This document shows, one piece after another, positions 5,181-5,194 of a stretch of DNA of 5,194 bases. The notes below the pieces were generated by a model. That model was not told where the DNA came from, searched no databases, and saw nothing but the letters and a program-made list of their open reading frames with translations. The stretch lies in NCBI GenBank assembly GCA_028290345.1, contig JAQGKB010000138.1:1-5194 (forward strand). The letters are read 5' to 3'. The stretch is from Hyphomicrobiales bacterium (GTDB taxonomy: Bacteria > Pseudomonadota > Alphaproteobacteria > Rhizobiales > Devosiaceae). Both the position numbers and the translations under genes were made by a program. Each line of letters begins with the position of its first letter. The stretch's first letter is position 1.

Positions 5181-5194
5181 GTATTTGCGTCCGG

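Overview
This is a GC-rich stretch of bacterial chromosome, most likely from an alphaproteobacterium. The best evidence is the 5S rRNA-like sequence at about 3656-3775, whose 3' half (the CCGAACTCGACCGTT, GGGAGAGTAGGTCGCTGCC and CCAGGTCTGCC blocks) reads like an alphaproteobacterial 5S. The protein families present are also common in that group. I cannot name the genus from sequence alone.

Layout from left to right: (1) the first 8 codons of a minus-strand gene, probably an HxlR-type regulator, at 1-24; (2) an FAD-linked oxidase of the berberine-bridge type on the plus strand (177-1592); (3) a decayed piece of a small membrane protein gene on the minus strand (1593-1835) containing a strong stem-loop; (4) a LysR-family regulator on the minus strand (1857-2750); (5) a beta-class-like glutathione S-transferase on the plus strand (2870-3496); (6) about 160 bp without a convincing gene but with a perfect 9-bp stem-loop; (7) a solitary, apparently damaged 5S rRNA gene (3656-3775) followed by a two-way terminator (3808-3841); (8) a TetR-family regulator on the minus strand (3843-4379); (9) a four-helix membrane protein of unknown function on the plus strand (4510-4992) with its own terminator; (10) a non-coding tail with short repeats built around TGTCCGCT/AGCGGACA.

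The main organising pattern is three consecutive head-to-head regulator/target pairs: HxlR-like with the FAD oxidase, LysR with the GST, and TetR with the membrane protein. Each pair shares one short intergenic region holding a candidate operator dyad. The enzymes (flavin oxidase, glutathione transferase) suggest an accessory locus for handling small toxic or redox-active compounds. That is inference from families, and no substrate can be read from the sequence.

The most unusual item is the orphan 5S copy. It has a conserved flanking processing stem and an rrn-style terminator, but no recognisable 23S rRNA end in front of it and several lesions in normally invariant 5S elements. It looks like the leftover 3' end of an rRNA operon next to which accessory modules have accumulated. 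I see no CRISPR array, tRNA, complete insertion sequence or clearly novel multi-gene system.
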